From positions 1 through 24,988 of the forward strand of contig JAYSWJ010000197.1 in assembly GCA_043718065.1 (NCBI GenBank): a stretch of DNA of 24,988 bases, written 5' to 3'. This document shows, piece by piece, positions 8,085 to 16,334 of this stretch. The notes under the pieces were generated by a model. The model was not told the origin of the DNA. It ran no database searches and saw nothing but the letters and a program-made list of their open reading frames with translations. The position numbers were made by a program, and so were the translations under genes. Within the stretch, counting starts at the first letter, position 1; each line of letters opens with the position of its first letter. The stretch is from JAAFIP01 sp043718065. GTDB taxonomy: Bacteria; Pseudomonadota; Gammaproteobacteria; Burkholderiales; Burkholderiaceae_C.

Positions 8085-9242
8085 GTGGCAACTGATGTAA
8101 ATACCCCGGCTTTCCCAGGAAAGCAAAGTGCAGTTCCTTTTTTGCAAATTAAACGTGTTGTCAAACAGTTTGGCGACGTCTTTGCGGTAGACGACGTGTC
8201 CTTAGACATCGCGCAAGGTGAAATTTTCGCTTTATTGGGATCGTCGGGTTGTGGTAAGTCAACGCTTCTGCGGATGCTGGCTGGCTTTGACAAGCCAACC
8301 TCTGGACAAATAGTGCTCGCAGGCAATGATATTGTGGCGCTAGCTCCCTATGAGCGACCTATCAACATGATGTTCCAAAGCTATGCTTTGTTTCCGCACC
8401 TCAGTGTGTGGGACAACATTGCTTTTGGTCTGCGCCGCGACAAGATGCCTAAGGATGAAATTCAAACAAGGGTAGACCAAATGCTGGATTTGGTTCAGCT
8501 TAAAGCTTACGCTAAGCGTAAACCATACCAACTATCTGGAGGCCAGCAACAGCGTGTAGCGTTAGCACGCAGTTTGGCCAAGCGTCCTCAGTTGCTGCTT
8601 CTTGACGAACCCTTGGGTGCTCTCGATGCTAAGTTGCGCGAGCGAACCCAGCTAGAGCTCGTAGACATTATTGAGAAAGTAGGCGTAACTTGCGTGATGG
8701 TGACCCACGACCAAGAGGAGGCTATGACCATGGCCACGCGAATTGGTGTGATGAGTGAGGGCAAGATTTTGCAAATTGGCCGCCCTGCTGAGGTTTATGA
8801 AACGCCTAATTGCCGCTTTGTGGCGGATTTTATCGGCAGTGTCAATCTTTTCAAAGGTACGGTGACGGTAGACGAGCCCGATCACGTTGTGATTTCCACA
8901 CCAGAATGCCAGCACTACATTAACCATGGCATCACCGGTACCAGCGGTATGCCCGTGCACGTCGCAGTACGACCTGAAAAAATTACCATTCAAACCACGC
9001 CCCCAAAAGACGAAGACAGAGAGTCGCCAGCACAAGTGGGCTTTAACGTGGTGCAGGGCGTTATCAAAGACTTGGCTTATCTGGGCAGCTTAACTACTTA
9101 CCATGTGTTAATTAATGGCAGCAGCACAGTTGTAAAAGTTACACAAACCAATGCCGCGCGCCACGAGGCTAGCGCCTTGACTTGGGGTGACAAGGTCTAT
9201 GTGTGGTGGTGCGGTAGCGATGTAGTTGTGCTGACCCGGTAA
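8085..9242 (+). CDS. potG: Polyamine ABC transporter, ATP-binding protein
   Basis: A 385-residue ATPase. The Walker A motif GSSGCGKST is at residues 52-60 and the Q-loop MMFQSYALFP at 95-104. The ABC signature LSGGQQQ is at 150-156, Walker B LLLLDEPLGALD at 170-181 and the switch His in MVTHDQEE at 208. The C-terminal 120 residues form the TOBE domain usual in Pot/Ugp-type ATPases (MPVHVAVRPEKI). It energises import through PotH and PotI at the inner membrane. The start codon is GTG, placed seven bases after AAGAGG (8072-8077). The order potF-potG-potH-potI is as in Escherichia coli, and potH follows after six bases. Confidence 0.93.
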   Translation: MATDVNTPAFPGKQSAVPFLQIKRVVKQFGDVFAVDDVSLDIAQGEIFALLGSSGCGKSTLLRMLAGFDKPTSGQIVLAGNDIVALAPYERPINMMFQSYALFPHLSVWDNIAFGLRRDKMPKDEIQTRVDQMLDLVQLKAYAKRKPYQLSGGQQQRVALARSLAKRPQLLLLDEPLGALDAKLRERTQLELVDIIEKVGVTCVMVTHDQEEAMTMATRIGVMSEGKILQIGRPAEVYETPNCRFVADFIGSVNLFKGTVTVDEPDHVVISTPECQHYINHGITGTSGMPVHVAVRPEKITIQTTPPKDEDRESPAQVGFNVVQGVIKDLAYLGSLTTYHVLINGSSTVVKVTQTNAARHEASALTWGDKVYVWWCGSDVVVLTR

Positions 9243-9248
9243 ATAACG

Positions 9249-10175
9249 ATGGCTGCGCTTGTTTTATCTTCACCGTCGATGTATGAAAGATTTACGGGCG
9301 CTTGGGGCCGTAAGCTGGTGATCGGTATTCCGCTGCTATTTTTGCTCTCTTTTTTCCTATTTCCTTTTCTGATCGTTTTTAAAATCAGCGTGTCCGAAAT
9401 GGACAATGTGGTTTTTAAAGAGCTTTTTTCGTGGACTGAGGGCGTGCTGCAGCTCAAAATTAAGTTGGGAAATTATATTTATGTTGCGCAAGATGACTTG
9501 TACTTCCGCACCTACCTTAGCTCGCTCAAGTTTGCGGCCATCACAACAGTAATTTGTTTATTTATAGCCTACCCGTTTGCCTACTTTATTGCGCGTAGCG
9601 CACCAGAGAAGCGGCCTGCGCTTTTGATGTTGGTCATGCTACCCTTTTGGACTTCGTTTTTGTTGCGTGTGTATGCGTGGAAGATGCTGCTGGCCGACAA
9701 CGGTGTTTTTAACAACATTGCGATGGGTGCAGGATTGATCTCTGAGCCATTGAAAATGATGAACACGCCGTTCTCTTTGGTGCTGGGCATGGTCTACACC
9801 TATTTGCCATTTATGATTTTGCCGTTGTATGCCAACTTGGTCAAAATGGATTTGCGTTTGCTGGAAGCGGCGCTCGATCTAGGCGCAACATCGTGGCAAG
9901 CATTTTGGCGTATTACCGTGCCGTTGTCTAAGAGCGGCATCATTGCAGGTTCCATGCTGGTGTTTATTCCATGCGTAGGCGAATTTGTGATTCCTGAATT
10001 GCTGGGCGGACCGCAAACCTTGATGATTGGTCGCGTGCTGTGGGATGAATTTTTCAGCAATAACGATTGGCCCATGGCCGCCACAGTGGCTGTGGTGATG
10101 GTACTGCTGATTATTGTTCCGCTGGCTTGGTTTAACAAGTACCAAGCCGAAAACACCAACGGGGGGCACGCATGA
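9249..10175 (+). CDS. potH: Polyamine ABC transporter, permease PotH
   Basis: A 308-residue inner-membrane permease with about six hydrophobic segments, near residues 22-44, 94-115, 123-145, 174-198, 229-251 and 276-295. The EAA loop, which docks to the ATPase, reads EAALDLGATSWQAFWRITVP near 206-225. The segments FWTSFLLRVYAW and CVGEFVIPELLGGP are characteristic of the PotH/PotB subfamily. It starts six bases after the potG stop without an obvious ribosome site, so it is probably translationally coupled. It overlaps potI by four bases (ATGA). Confidence 0.92.
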   Translation: MAALVLSSPSMYERFTGAWGRKLVIGIPLLFLLSFFLFPFLIVFKISVSEMDNVVFKELFSWTEGVLQLKIKLGNYIYVAQDDLYFRTYLSSLKFAAITTVICLFIAYPFAYFIARSAPEKRPALLMLVMLPFWTSFLLRVYAWKMLLADNGVFNNIAMGAGLISEPLKMMNTPFSLVLGMVYTYLPFMILPLYANLVKMDLRLLEAALDLGATSWQAFWRITVPLSKSGIIAGSMLVFIPCVGEFVIPELLGGPQTLMIGRVLWDEFFSNNDWPMAATVAVVMVLLIIVPLAWFNKYQAENTNGGHA

Positions 10176-11032
10176 TGTTCAATGCGGGACGATTCAACGG
10201 TGGGAAACTGACCTCCAAGGCATGGATGACGGCAGTATTTGTTTTTCTTTACTTGCCTATTTTGACTTTGATCGTGCTGAGCTTTAACGCAAGTCCTATG
10301 GTCACTAACTGGGGCGGCTGGTCGCTGCGCTGGTATGAAGCATTGTCTAAAGATACTGAAATTATTTTGGGTTTTAAGCGCTCTCTACAAATAGCGTTCC
10401 TAACGGCGTGTGCCTCCGTAGTACTAGGCACGCTGGCTGCACTGGCATTAAATCGGTTTAAACGATTTCCTGGACGCACATTGTTTGCGGGCATGGTGAA
10501 TTCACCTTTGGTTATGCCCGAAGTGATTATTGGTTTGTCTTTATTGCTCATGCTGGTATCAGTACAGCGCGCGTTTGGCTTTCCTGAGCGCGGCATGATG
10601 ACCATCTGGTTGGGGCATACCTTGCTGGGCATGGCCTATGCCACGGTGGTGGTGCAATCACGTCTGCAAGAGATGAGCCCACAACTTGAAGAGGCCGCGC
10701 AAGACTTGGGTTGCCGTCCGTGGCAAGTGTTCTTTTTAATTACGCTGCCATTGATTTCACAGGCTTTAGGGTCTGCTTGGTTGCTCACATTTACGCTGTC
10801 TTTAGATGATGTGGTGTTGTCCGCATTTTTGTCTGGCCCCGGGTCTACAACCATGCCGATTGTGATTTTTAGCCGCGCTAGGCTGGGCCTCAGCCCTAGT
10901 GTGAATACGATAGCTACGCTTACGGTACTGGTCGTTAGCTTGGGTGTGGTGCTGGCCAGTATTTGGATTGCGCGCACAGAACGCAAACGAGCACGTGAGA
11001 TGTCTGCTGCATTTCGCGGCACGGGTGCTTAA
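10172..11032 (+). CDS. potI: Polyamine ABC transporter, permease PotI
   Basis: A 286-residue permease that pairs with PotH. Hydrophobic segments lie near residues 18-38, 72-95, 107-133, 146-162 and 195-215, with a final one ending at about 275. The EAA loop reads LEEAAQDLGCRPWQVFFLIT near 172-191. LSFNASPMVTNWGGWSLRWY and FLSGPGSTTMPIVIFS are typical of PotI/PotC. The start ATG lies inside the potH stop (ATGA), a strong sign of coupled translation. A second ATG follows directly, so residue 1 or 2 may be the true start. Twenty-six bases separate it from the porin gene. Confidence 0.92.
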   Translation: MMFNAGRFNGGKLTSKAWMTAVFVFLYLPILTLIVLSFNASPMVTNWGGWSLRWYEALSKDTEIILGFKRSLQIAFLTACASVVLGTLAALALNRFKRFPGRTLFAGMVNSPLVMPEVIIGLSLLLMLVSVQRAFGFPERGMMTIWLGHTLLGMAYATVVVQSRLQEMSPQLEEAAQDLGCRPWQVFFLITLPLISQALGSAWLLTFTLSLDDVVLSAFLSGPGSTTMPIVIFSRARLGLSPSVNTIATLTVLVVSLGVVLASIWIARTERKRAREMSAAFRGTGA

Positions 11033-11058
11033 AACGGATTGATTTTTTTGGAGCTTCT

Positions 11059-12447
11059 ATGAAAAATAAACTATCGATTTTGGCCTTAGCAGTTGCGGCT
11101 GCATTTCCCATGGTGCACAACGCCCATGCGCAAACCAATGCGGAACTTAAGCAAGAGTTGGAATTGCTGAAGAAACAAATTCAAATCTTGACGCAAAAGA
11201 TAGATACGGCACCTGCCGCAGCACCAGCATCTGCTGCGCCAGCTACTAATGCGGGCGCGGTTGACCCGCAAGAATTTAATCGAGTCAAAATTAAAGCAGA
11301 ATCTACTGAAGATGCTTTTGATGCTGCGGGTTTTAAAGGTTTAAAAATCAGCGGGGTGATTGACCCAACTTACATTTACAGCTCTAGCCAAGCACGCTCC
11401 GGGTTTACTTTTTTGAATAATTTTGACGGCGCTTCAGGACCCAGTGCCAATGGTTTACCAGGCTTAGATGCCTACACATTTGACAACAGTTCTTTTGGTA
11501 CGGCGATGCTGGACTTTCAAAAAGAGACCACTGGCGGCAACAAATGGCGTTTGACATTAATGCCGCACAAATCCGCAGGTTCAGCATATCGCGCGGGATC
11601 TATCGTGCACGAGGCCTCGGTGTCTGTGCCATTGGGTGATGAAAAAACCAGGTTGATTGCTGGTCAAATACCTGACTGGTCGGGCTATGAATTGACGGCT
11701 GCCAACCTGAATCCTTTGGTTACGCACAACCTGTTGTTCGACTATACAGCGCTTACTTATTACACTGGCGCAGGTGTTGAACTAGTGCGTGGCCCATGGA
11801 CTAGCAAATTTTTAGTAGGCAACGTGAACCAAGCTGCACGCGATGCCGATGACAAGAAGCCCGCGCTGGTTTACCGTATTGATTACGCTGTAAATGAATT
11901 TACTGGCGTGGGATTTTGGGGCGGACATTCGTTCGCAGACAAGGCCACGACGCCAGGGCGCTTTGATATGTTCGAGGTTGACGCTTACTATACTCGCGGC
12001 GACTTGACAGTCCAAGGTCAAATTGCTGCAGGTCGTCACAAAGCTAAATCCTTTAACGGCGGTGATGCCAAATGGGTGGGTGTTTCAGGCTTGGTAGGGT
12101 ATAAAGTTACGCCACGGGCGCAATTGGTTGCACGCTACGATTTCATCAGTAACTCTAAAAATGGCGGCGGTACGTTTGGCGGTGCGGGAGTTGACGGCCG
12201 TAACGGATTCGGCCCAGCATGGGAAGATGATGGCGCTGGAACCAACACTTGGTTTCAGCCAGATCCAGATAAAGGTGTCAACCGTTATGCCTTGTCTGTG
12301 GGCATGAACTATTTGTTTAACCCAAGCACAACTTTAAAAACTGAAGTTAGGATGGACGGTGCAAACGGCGCCGTGTTCCAGCGCCTTGATGGAAGCTATA
12401 AAAAGACCAACTTGTTGCTGGGTACATCTATCGTTGTATCTTTCTAA
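11059..12447 (+). CDS. Outer-membrane porin-like beta-barrel with N-terminal coiled coil
   Basis: A 462-residue exported protein. A signal peptide of about 25 residues ends at the site AHAQ. A short coiled coil follows (ELKQELELLKKQIQILTQKI), then an Ala/Pro-rich linker (about 51-70). A long region of alternating polar and aromatic residues, rich in Gly, Tyr and Asn, has the look of beta strands. It ends in LLLGTSIVVSF, with the terminal Phe expected of an outer-membrane barrel. This layout matches putative porins of Burkholderiales (possibly the DUF3138 group; I could not check). Being last in a transporter operon, 26 bases after potI with ribosome site GGAG, suggests that it lets polyamines cross the outer membrane. 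The substrate is an inference. Confidence 0.8.
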   Translation: MKNKLSILALAVAAAFPMVHNAHAQTNAELKQELELLKKQIQILTQKIDTAPAAAPASAAPATNAGAVDPQEFNRVKIKAESTEDAFDAAGFKGLKISGVIDPTYIYSSSQARSGFTFLNNFDGASGPSANGLPGLDAYTFDNSSFGTAMLDFQKETTGGNKWRLTLMPHKSAGSAYRAGSIVHEASVSVPLGDEKTRLIAGQIPDWSGYELTAANLNPLVTHNLLFDYTALTYYTGAGVELVRGPWTSKFLVGNVNQAARDADDKKPALVYRIDYAVNEFTGVGFWGGHSFADKATTPGRFDMFEVDAYYTRGDLTVQGQIAAGRHKAKSFNGGDAKWVGVSGLVGYKVTPRAQLVARYDFISNSKNGGGTFGGAGVDGRNGFGPAWEDDGAGTNTWFQPDPDKGVNRYALSVGMNYLFNPSTTLKTEVRMDGANGAVFQRLDGSYKKTNLLLGTSIVVSF

Positions 12448-12507
12448 TAGGCTAAACTAACAGCGTAAAGTACTGCTATTTTGTAGCCTACTTTATAAAC
12501 ATACAAG

Positions 12508-12540
12508 CGGGGTTGACAGTGTTGTCACCCCGTTTGTGTT
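12508..12540 (+). terminator. Rho-independent-like terminator closing the puuD-porin cluster
   Basis: CGGGG (12508-12512), a bulged T and TGACA (12514-12518) pair with TGTCA (12523-12527) and CCCCG (12528-12532) around the loop GTGT. TTTGTGTTTG follows. The 10-bp stem with a T-rich tail lies 61 bases after the porin stop and separates this cluster from the aldehyde dehydrogenase gene. Confidence 0.72.
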
Positions 12541-12592
12541 TGACGCTGCCGATGATGCCAATTTGGCTTAGCAAGACCAATCTATTGAGAGC

Positions 12593-14083
12593 ATGATGAC
12601 CACAATGGCTGATATTCAAAATTTAAAATTCGATGGCCGTGCACTTATTGACGGTCAGCGCGTTAGCGCTCACAGTGGTGCAGTGTTTGATTGCATCTCA
12701 CCTGTAGATGGACGTGTGCTGACGCAAGTAGCGCGATGCAGCGCAACTGATATAGATGCAGCGGTAATGGCTGCGCGCAAAGCGTTCGTCGACAAAAGAT
12801 GGCGTGGGCTGTCTCCTGCGCAGCGCAAACGCACGATGATTAAGTTTGCGGATTTGTTGCTTGCACATGCTGACGAATTGGCCCTGACCGAAACGCTGGA
12901 CATGGGCAAACCTATTCGCTATGCCAAAGTGGTAGATGTGAACAGCGCGGCCAACTGTATTCGTTGGTATGGTGAAGCGGTGGACAAAATTTACGATGAA
13001 ATTGCCCCTACTGCAGACACTGCGCTGGCGTTGATAACCCGCGAACCTGTAGGCGTAGTAGGCGTGATCGTGCCGTGGAACTACCCGATGATCATGGCAG
13101 CGTGGAAAATTGCACCCGCATTGGCGGCAGGCAATTGTGTGGTGCTTAAACCGAGCGAGAAATCTTCCCTAACCGCTTTGCGCATGGCCGAACTTGCTCT
13201 AGAAGCTGGGCTACCTGCTGGCGTGTTTAATGTAGTGACTGGTTTTGGTGTCGAGGTTGGTTCACCATTGGCTTTGCACATGGATGTAGATTGCATTGCC
13301 TTTACCGGTTCTACCCCTGTTGGTAAGCAAATTCATATTATGGCTGGGCAAAGCAATTTAAAGCGCGCTTGGACCGAGCTAGGTGGTAAATCGCCCAACA
13401 TTGTGTTTGCAGATTGTCTGAATTTAGACAAAGCAGTGGAAGCCGCAATTGGCAGCATATTTTTTAACCAGGGTGAGAGCTGCAATGCGCCTTCGCGCCT
13501 GTATGTAGAGGCAAGTATTAAAGACCGGTTTTTAGAAAAAGCACTGGCTTTAGTGCCCAACTACATGCCTGCTAACCCGCTAGAGTCCACCACCACCATG
13601 GGTGCCATAGTCGACCAAACTCAGCTGAGCAGCATCATGCGTTATATAGAAAGCGGCAAAAGCGAAGGTGCTCAGTTGATAGCAGGTGGCCAGCAGGCGC
13701 TACAGGCAACCGGGGGCTGCTATGTGGAGCCGACTATTTTTGACGGTGTGGCGCCTCATATGAAAATTGCGCGTGAAGAAATATTTGGCCCTGTACTCTC
13801 GGTGCTCACGTTTACTGATGCAGCCGATGCAGTGCGCCAAGCCAATGACAGCGTATATGGTCTACAAGCGGGTGTGTGGACCGCCGACCTGAACAAAGCG
13901 CATGGCGTAGCGCGTGCGCTGCGTGCTGGTACGGTACATGTCAACCAGTATGATGAAGATGATATTACGGTGCCGTTTGGCGGCTACAAACAAAGCGGTG
14001 TAGGGCGCGACAAATCGCTGCATGCATTTGATAAATATACTGAAACCAAAACCACCTGGATTCGCATTGACAGCCCCGTGTAA
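12593..14083 (+). CDS. puuC: Aldehyde dehydrogenase, gamma-glutamyl-aminobutyraldehyde type
   Basis: A 496-residue NAD(P)-dependent aldehyde dehydrogenase. The Rossmann region contains VGVIVPWNYPMIMAAWKIAPAL and LKPSEKSS, then FTGSTPVGK near 238-245. The general base is Glu262 in TELGGKSPN and the nucleophile is Cys297 in FNQGESC. EEIFGPVLSV and PFGGYKQSGVGRDKS complete the family pattern. The N-terminal residues resemble PuuC (INGxx-like ALIDGQRV). It would oxidise gamma-glutamyl-gamma-aminobutyraldehyde (from PuuB) and probably also 4-aminobutanal (from SpuC). The start is uncertain: ATGATG at 12593/12596 follows GAGAGC, and a third ATG lies at 12605. It comes after a terminator, so it probably has its own promoter, and it precedes the second ligase gene by 18 bases. 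Confidence 0.85.
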   Translation: MMTTMADIQNLKFDGRALIDGQRVSAHSGAVFDCISPVDGRVLTQVARCSATDIDAAVMAARKAFVDKRWRGLSPAQRKRTMIKFADLLLAHADELALTETLDMGKPIRYAKVVDVNSAANCIRWYGEAVDKIYDEIAPTADTALALITREPVGVVGVIVPWNYPMIMAAWKIAPALAAGNCVVLKPSEKSSLTALRMAELALEAGLPAGVFNVVTGFGVEVGSPLALHMDVDCIAFTGSTPVGKQIHIMAGQSNLKRAWTELGGKSPNIVFADCLNLDKAVEAAIGSIFFNQGESCNAPSRLYVEASIKDRFLEKALALVPNYMPANPLESTTTMGAIVDQTQLSSIMRYIESGKSEGAQLIAGGQQALQATGGCYVEPTIFDGVAPHMKIAREEIFGPVLSVLTFTDAADAVRQANDSVYGLQAGVWTADLNKAHGVARALRAGTVHVNQYDEDDITVPFGGYKQSGVGRDKSLHAFDKYTETKTTWIRIDSPV

Positions 14084-14101
14084 AAAAATGAGACCACGCG
14101 C

Positions 14102-15442
14102 ATGACCAATGAACAGACGGTGAGCCAAACGATAGAGACTTTAAGTGCTCAGGGCATTCACAGCGTGCTAACTCAGTTTGCTGATATCCATGGTGTAGCC
14201 AAAGGTAAGCTGGTGCCGTTGGCTAACTTGCAAGAATGGATTACTACTGGAGCTGGCTTTGCGGGGCCCAGCATTTGGGGCACGGGACTAGGGCGTTATG
14301 GTAAACACAGCGAATACTATGGCCGGGTGCAAACAGGCAAGCTACAGCCACTGCCCTTTATGCCCGGCGTAGCGCATGCGGTCTGCGATGGCTATGCTGG
14401 AGGCGAACCGCTGACTACGTGCTCGCGCCAGGTGCTCAAAAAGCAATTACAGCGCTTGCAGGCTAAAGGTTGGACATTATGGGTTGGTATTGAGCCTGAG
14501 TTTTTTTTGCTTAGGCAAGATGCCTCGGGCCAGTGGAGTCATGCCGACGCAGCCGACCAGCTTGACAAGCCTTCTTATGATCTGAAAGCCATTTATCGCA
14601 ACCAAGGTTTTTTGGATGACATGCGCAAAGCTCTCACTGCGTTGGGTTTCGAGCTGCAACAAATTGACCATGAAGACGCCTGTGGTCAGTACGAAATCAA
14701 CTACAAGTTTGATGATGCGCTGGCCGCTGCTGACCGCTACATGCTGTTCAAAATGACGGCCCATGCTGTGGCCTTGCAGCATGGCATGACCTTTAGCTGC
14801 ATGCCTAAGCCGTTTGCCAATGCGCCCGGAAGTGGTTTGCATTTTCATTTGAGCATCACTGATGCGCAGGGCAAAGCAGTGTTTACCAACCTGACCGACC
14901 CTTTAGAACTTAGTGCAGCAGGCTACAGCTTTGTAGCAGGATTGCTGCACCATGCCGATGCACTGGCCGCTCTGTGCGCGCCTACCATCAACAGCTATAA
15001 ACGCTTGGCCAGCAGCGACAGTGCCTCTGGTACCACCTGGTCTCCAGTATGGAAGGCTTATGGCGACAACAACCGCACCTGTTTAGTGCGCACCGTGGCG
15101 GGGCGTATAGAGTGGCGATTGCCTGACCCGTCTTGCAATGTGTACGCTGCATTGGCCGCCACACTGGCAGCCGGACTAAATGGTATCGAAAATTCGATGG
15201 TCCCTCCTGCGGCATGCGATGTAGATTTGTATGAACAGCACGCCAAGTGCTGCGCTATGCCTGCACAATTACCACGCGACTTAAAAACTGCTGTGGATGC
15301 ACTAGAGGCAGATACTGTGCTTACAAAGCAGGTAGGCAGTGCATTTTGCGATGAGTTTGTGCGACTAAAACGCTTGGAGTGGGATGCTTTCAGTGCCCAG
15401 GTGACCCCGTGGGAGCTAAAAAAATACGCCGACACCTACTGA
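14102..15442 (+). CDS. Second glutamine synthetase-family ligase (GlnT / gamma-glutamylamide synthetase-like)
   Basis: A 446-residue glutamine synthetase superfamily protein, clearly different from the puuA product in this window. The start region reads FADIHGVAKGKLVPLANL, followed by GAGFAGPSIWGTGLG. The metal/glutamate segments are GIEPEFFLL, EDACGQYEINYKFDDAL and PGSGLHFHLSI. The C-terminal part has NSYKRL, NNRTCLVRT and EWRLPDPSCNVYAALAATLAAG. The GAGFAG and ED-GQ-E-N features recall the GlnT/type III group, which includes gamma-glutamylmethylamide synthetases. It probably glutamylates an amine, perhaps a polyamine or monoamine other than putrescine. It follows the aldehyde dehydrogenase gene by 18 bases in the same unit, without a strong ribosome site. 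The family is secure; the substrate is unknown. Confidence 0.85.
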   Translation: MTNEQTVSQTIETLSAQGIHSVLTQFADIHGVAKGKLVPLANLQEWITTGAGFAGPSIWGTGLGRYGKHSEYYGRVQTGKLQPLPFMPGVAHAVCDGYAGGEPLTTCSRQVLKKQLQRLQAKGWTLWVGIEPEFFLLRQDASGQWSHADAADQLDKPSYDLKAIYRNQGFLDDMRKALTALGFELQQIDHEDACGQYEINYKFDDALAAADRYMLFKMTAHAVALQHGMTFSCMPKPFANAPGSGLHFHLSITDAQGKAVFTNLTDPLELSAAGYSFVAGLLHHADALAALCAPTINSYKRLASSDSASGTTWSPVWKAYGDNNRTCLVRTVAGRIEWRLPDPSCNVYAALAATLAAGLNGIENSMVPPAACDVDLYEQHAKCCAMPAQLPRDLKTAVDALEADTVLTKQVGSAFCDEFVRLKRLEWDAFSAQVTPWELKKYADTY

Positions 15443-15492
15443 AAGGCGCGGCGTACATTGTTAGAGCGCGGCTAAAGTGATAGCTACCGAGC

Positions 15493-15517
15493 TAATTGCA
15501 GAGCCTCGGCGCAATTA
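15493..15517. terminator. Possible shared terminator between convergent genes
   Basis: TAATTGC (15493-15499) and GCAATTA (15511-15517) form a perfect 7-bp stem with an 11-base loop. It lies between the convergent stops of the ligase and cytochrome c genes. A wider inverted pair, GCTAAAGT (15471-15478) and ACTTTAGC (15528-15535), surrounds it. No clear T-run follows on either strand, so the call is weak. Confidence 0.3.
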
Positions 15518-15525
15518 ATGCTGGC

Positions 15526-15843
15526 TTACTTTAGCGACATTACCCAAGCTGCCAACTTGCCAGCTTCAGCTTCGCTGACCTGTGGGTTCGCGGGCATAGG
15601 CACAGGCCCCCAAACGCCTTTACTGCCTTTTTGAATGGTCACCGCCAATTTTTTAGCAGCATCAGGATCGGCTTTGTATTTGGCAGAAACGTCGTTATAA
15701 GACGGACCCACCATCTTTTTGTCTACCGCATGGCATGCCATACAGTTTTTAGCGGTAGCCAAAGCAGCATCGGCCATAGCCGGAGCTGCTACCGCACTTA
15801 AAGCAGCCGCTACCAAAGCAGTAGAAATGAGAGAGAGTTTCAT
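15526..15843 (-). CDS. Small periplasmic class I cytochrome c
   Basis: A 105-residue exported monohaem cytochrome. The signal peptide (about residues 1-24, ending in APAMADA) is followed by the haem motif CMACH at 34-38, close to the mature N-terminus. VGPSYNDVSAKY is the usual helix after the haem site. VPMPANP supplies the sixth ligand Met (Met83). The last helix reads KLAAWVMSLK. This is the c551/c552-like group of short electron carriers that feed terminal oxidases or other periplasmic reductases. Minus-strand AAAGGAAG stands directly upstream of the ATG. It is convergent with the ligase gene and appears to be a single-gene unit unconnected with polyamine use. Confidence 0.93.
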   Translation of the reverse strand: MKLSLISTALVAAALSAVAAPAMADAALATAKNCMACHAVDKKMVGPSYNDVSAKYKADPDAAKKLAVTIQKGSKGVWGPVPMPANPQVSEAEAGKLAAWVMSLK

Positions 15844-15922
15844 AGTCTTCCTTTAAAACACCTAGGCGGTGTAAGATGCATAGCACCTGATACACAACAT
15901 AACGCAATTCTAGAGCCTAGCG

Positions 15923-15951
15923 TTGACCACTGGTTAACTGTGGACTCTAAA
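15923..15951 (+). promoter_or_regulatory. Weak promoter candidate upstream of the Trp-rich protein gene
   Basis: TTGACC (15923-15928), a 17-base spacer and TCTAAA (15946-15951) resemble a sigma-70 promoter about 115 bases before the Trp-rich gene. The rest of the 223-base gap between the two genes (15844-16066) holds a small ACACC/GGTGT hairpin (15858-15872) and nothing else that I can name. Confidence 0.3.
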
Positions 15952-16066
15952 AGCGTTGGAATAGCCAATGATGTGGAAAACGGTGGTGTTATAAAAATGT
16001 CCTATTTGAGGCGAAAAAGCCTAAAAACTGGATTTGAGTTGATTTTTTATTGTTCTGGAGCGCGGT

Positions 16067-16318
16067 ATGTATTTTTTATACCTGGGATTATTGGTACTGT
16101 TAATGAAGTTCTTGGACATTGGCCCTGTGGGCAGGCTAGACTGGGCTGGGGATTGGTATTGGTTTGCCGCTCCGTTCATTTTGGCTGCCGTGTGGTGGGC
16201 ATGGGCCGACTGGTCGGGCTACACCAAGCGACGTGCCATGGACAAAATGGACAACCGCAAAAAAGACCGCCTCGCCAAAAACCGTGACGCTATGGGTATG
16301 GGGCCTAAAAAACGCTGA
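16067..16318 (+). CDS. Small Trp-rich membrane protein (TIGR04438-like)
   Basis: An 83-residue protein with two closely spaced hydrophobic segments, about residues 2-17 and 31-45. Seven tryptophans are packed into residues 25-50 (LDWAGDWYWF, then AVWWAWADWSGY). The tail is strongly basic and charged (KRRAMDKMDNRKKDRLAKNR, then GPKKR). This pattern matches the small Trp-rich family seen across Burkholderiales; its function is not known. The start is supported by GGAG at 16057-16060, six bases before the ATG. It is convergent with ilvD and about 220 bases from the divergent cytochrome c gene, so it is probably transcribed alone. Confidence 0.82.
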   Translation: MYFLYLGLLVLLMKFLDIGPVGRLDWAGDWYWFAAPFILAAVWWAWADWSGYTKRRAMDKMDNRKKDRLAKNRDAMGMGPKKR

Positions 16319-16334
16319 ATTAGGTGCTTTTTGT

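Noticed and set aside
15940..16287. 115-codon plus-strand frame overlapping the Trp-rich gene
   Set aside because: The Trp-rich frame has a ribosome site and family features. The longer frame has neither, and its extra part lies in the upstream gap.
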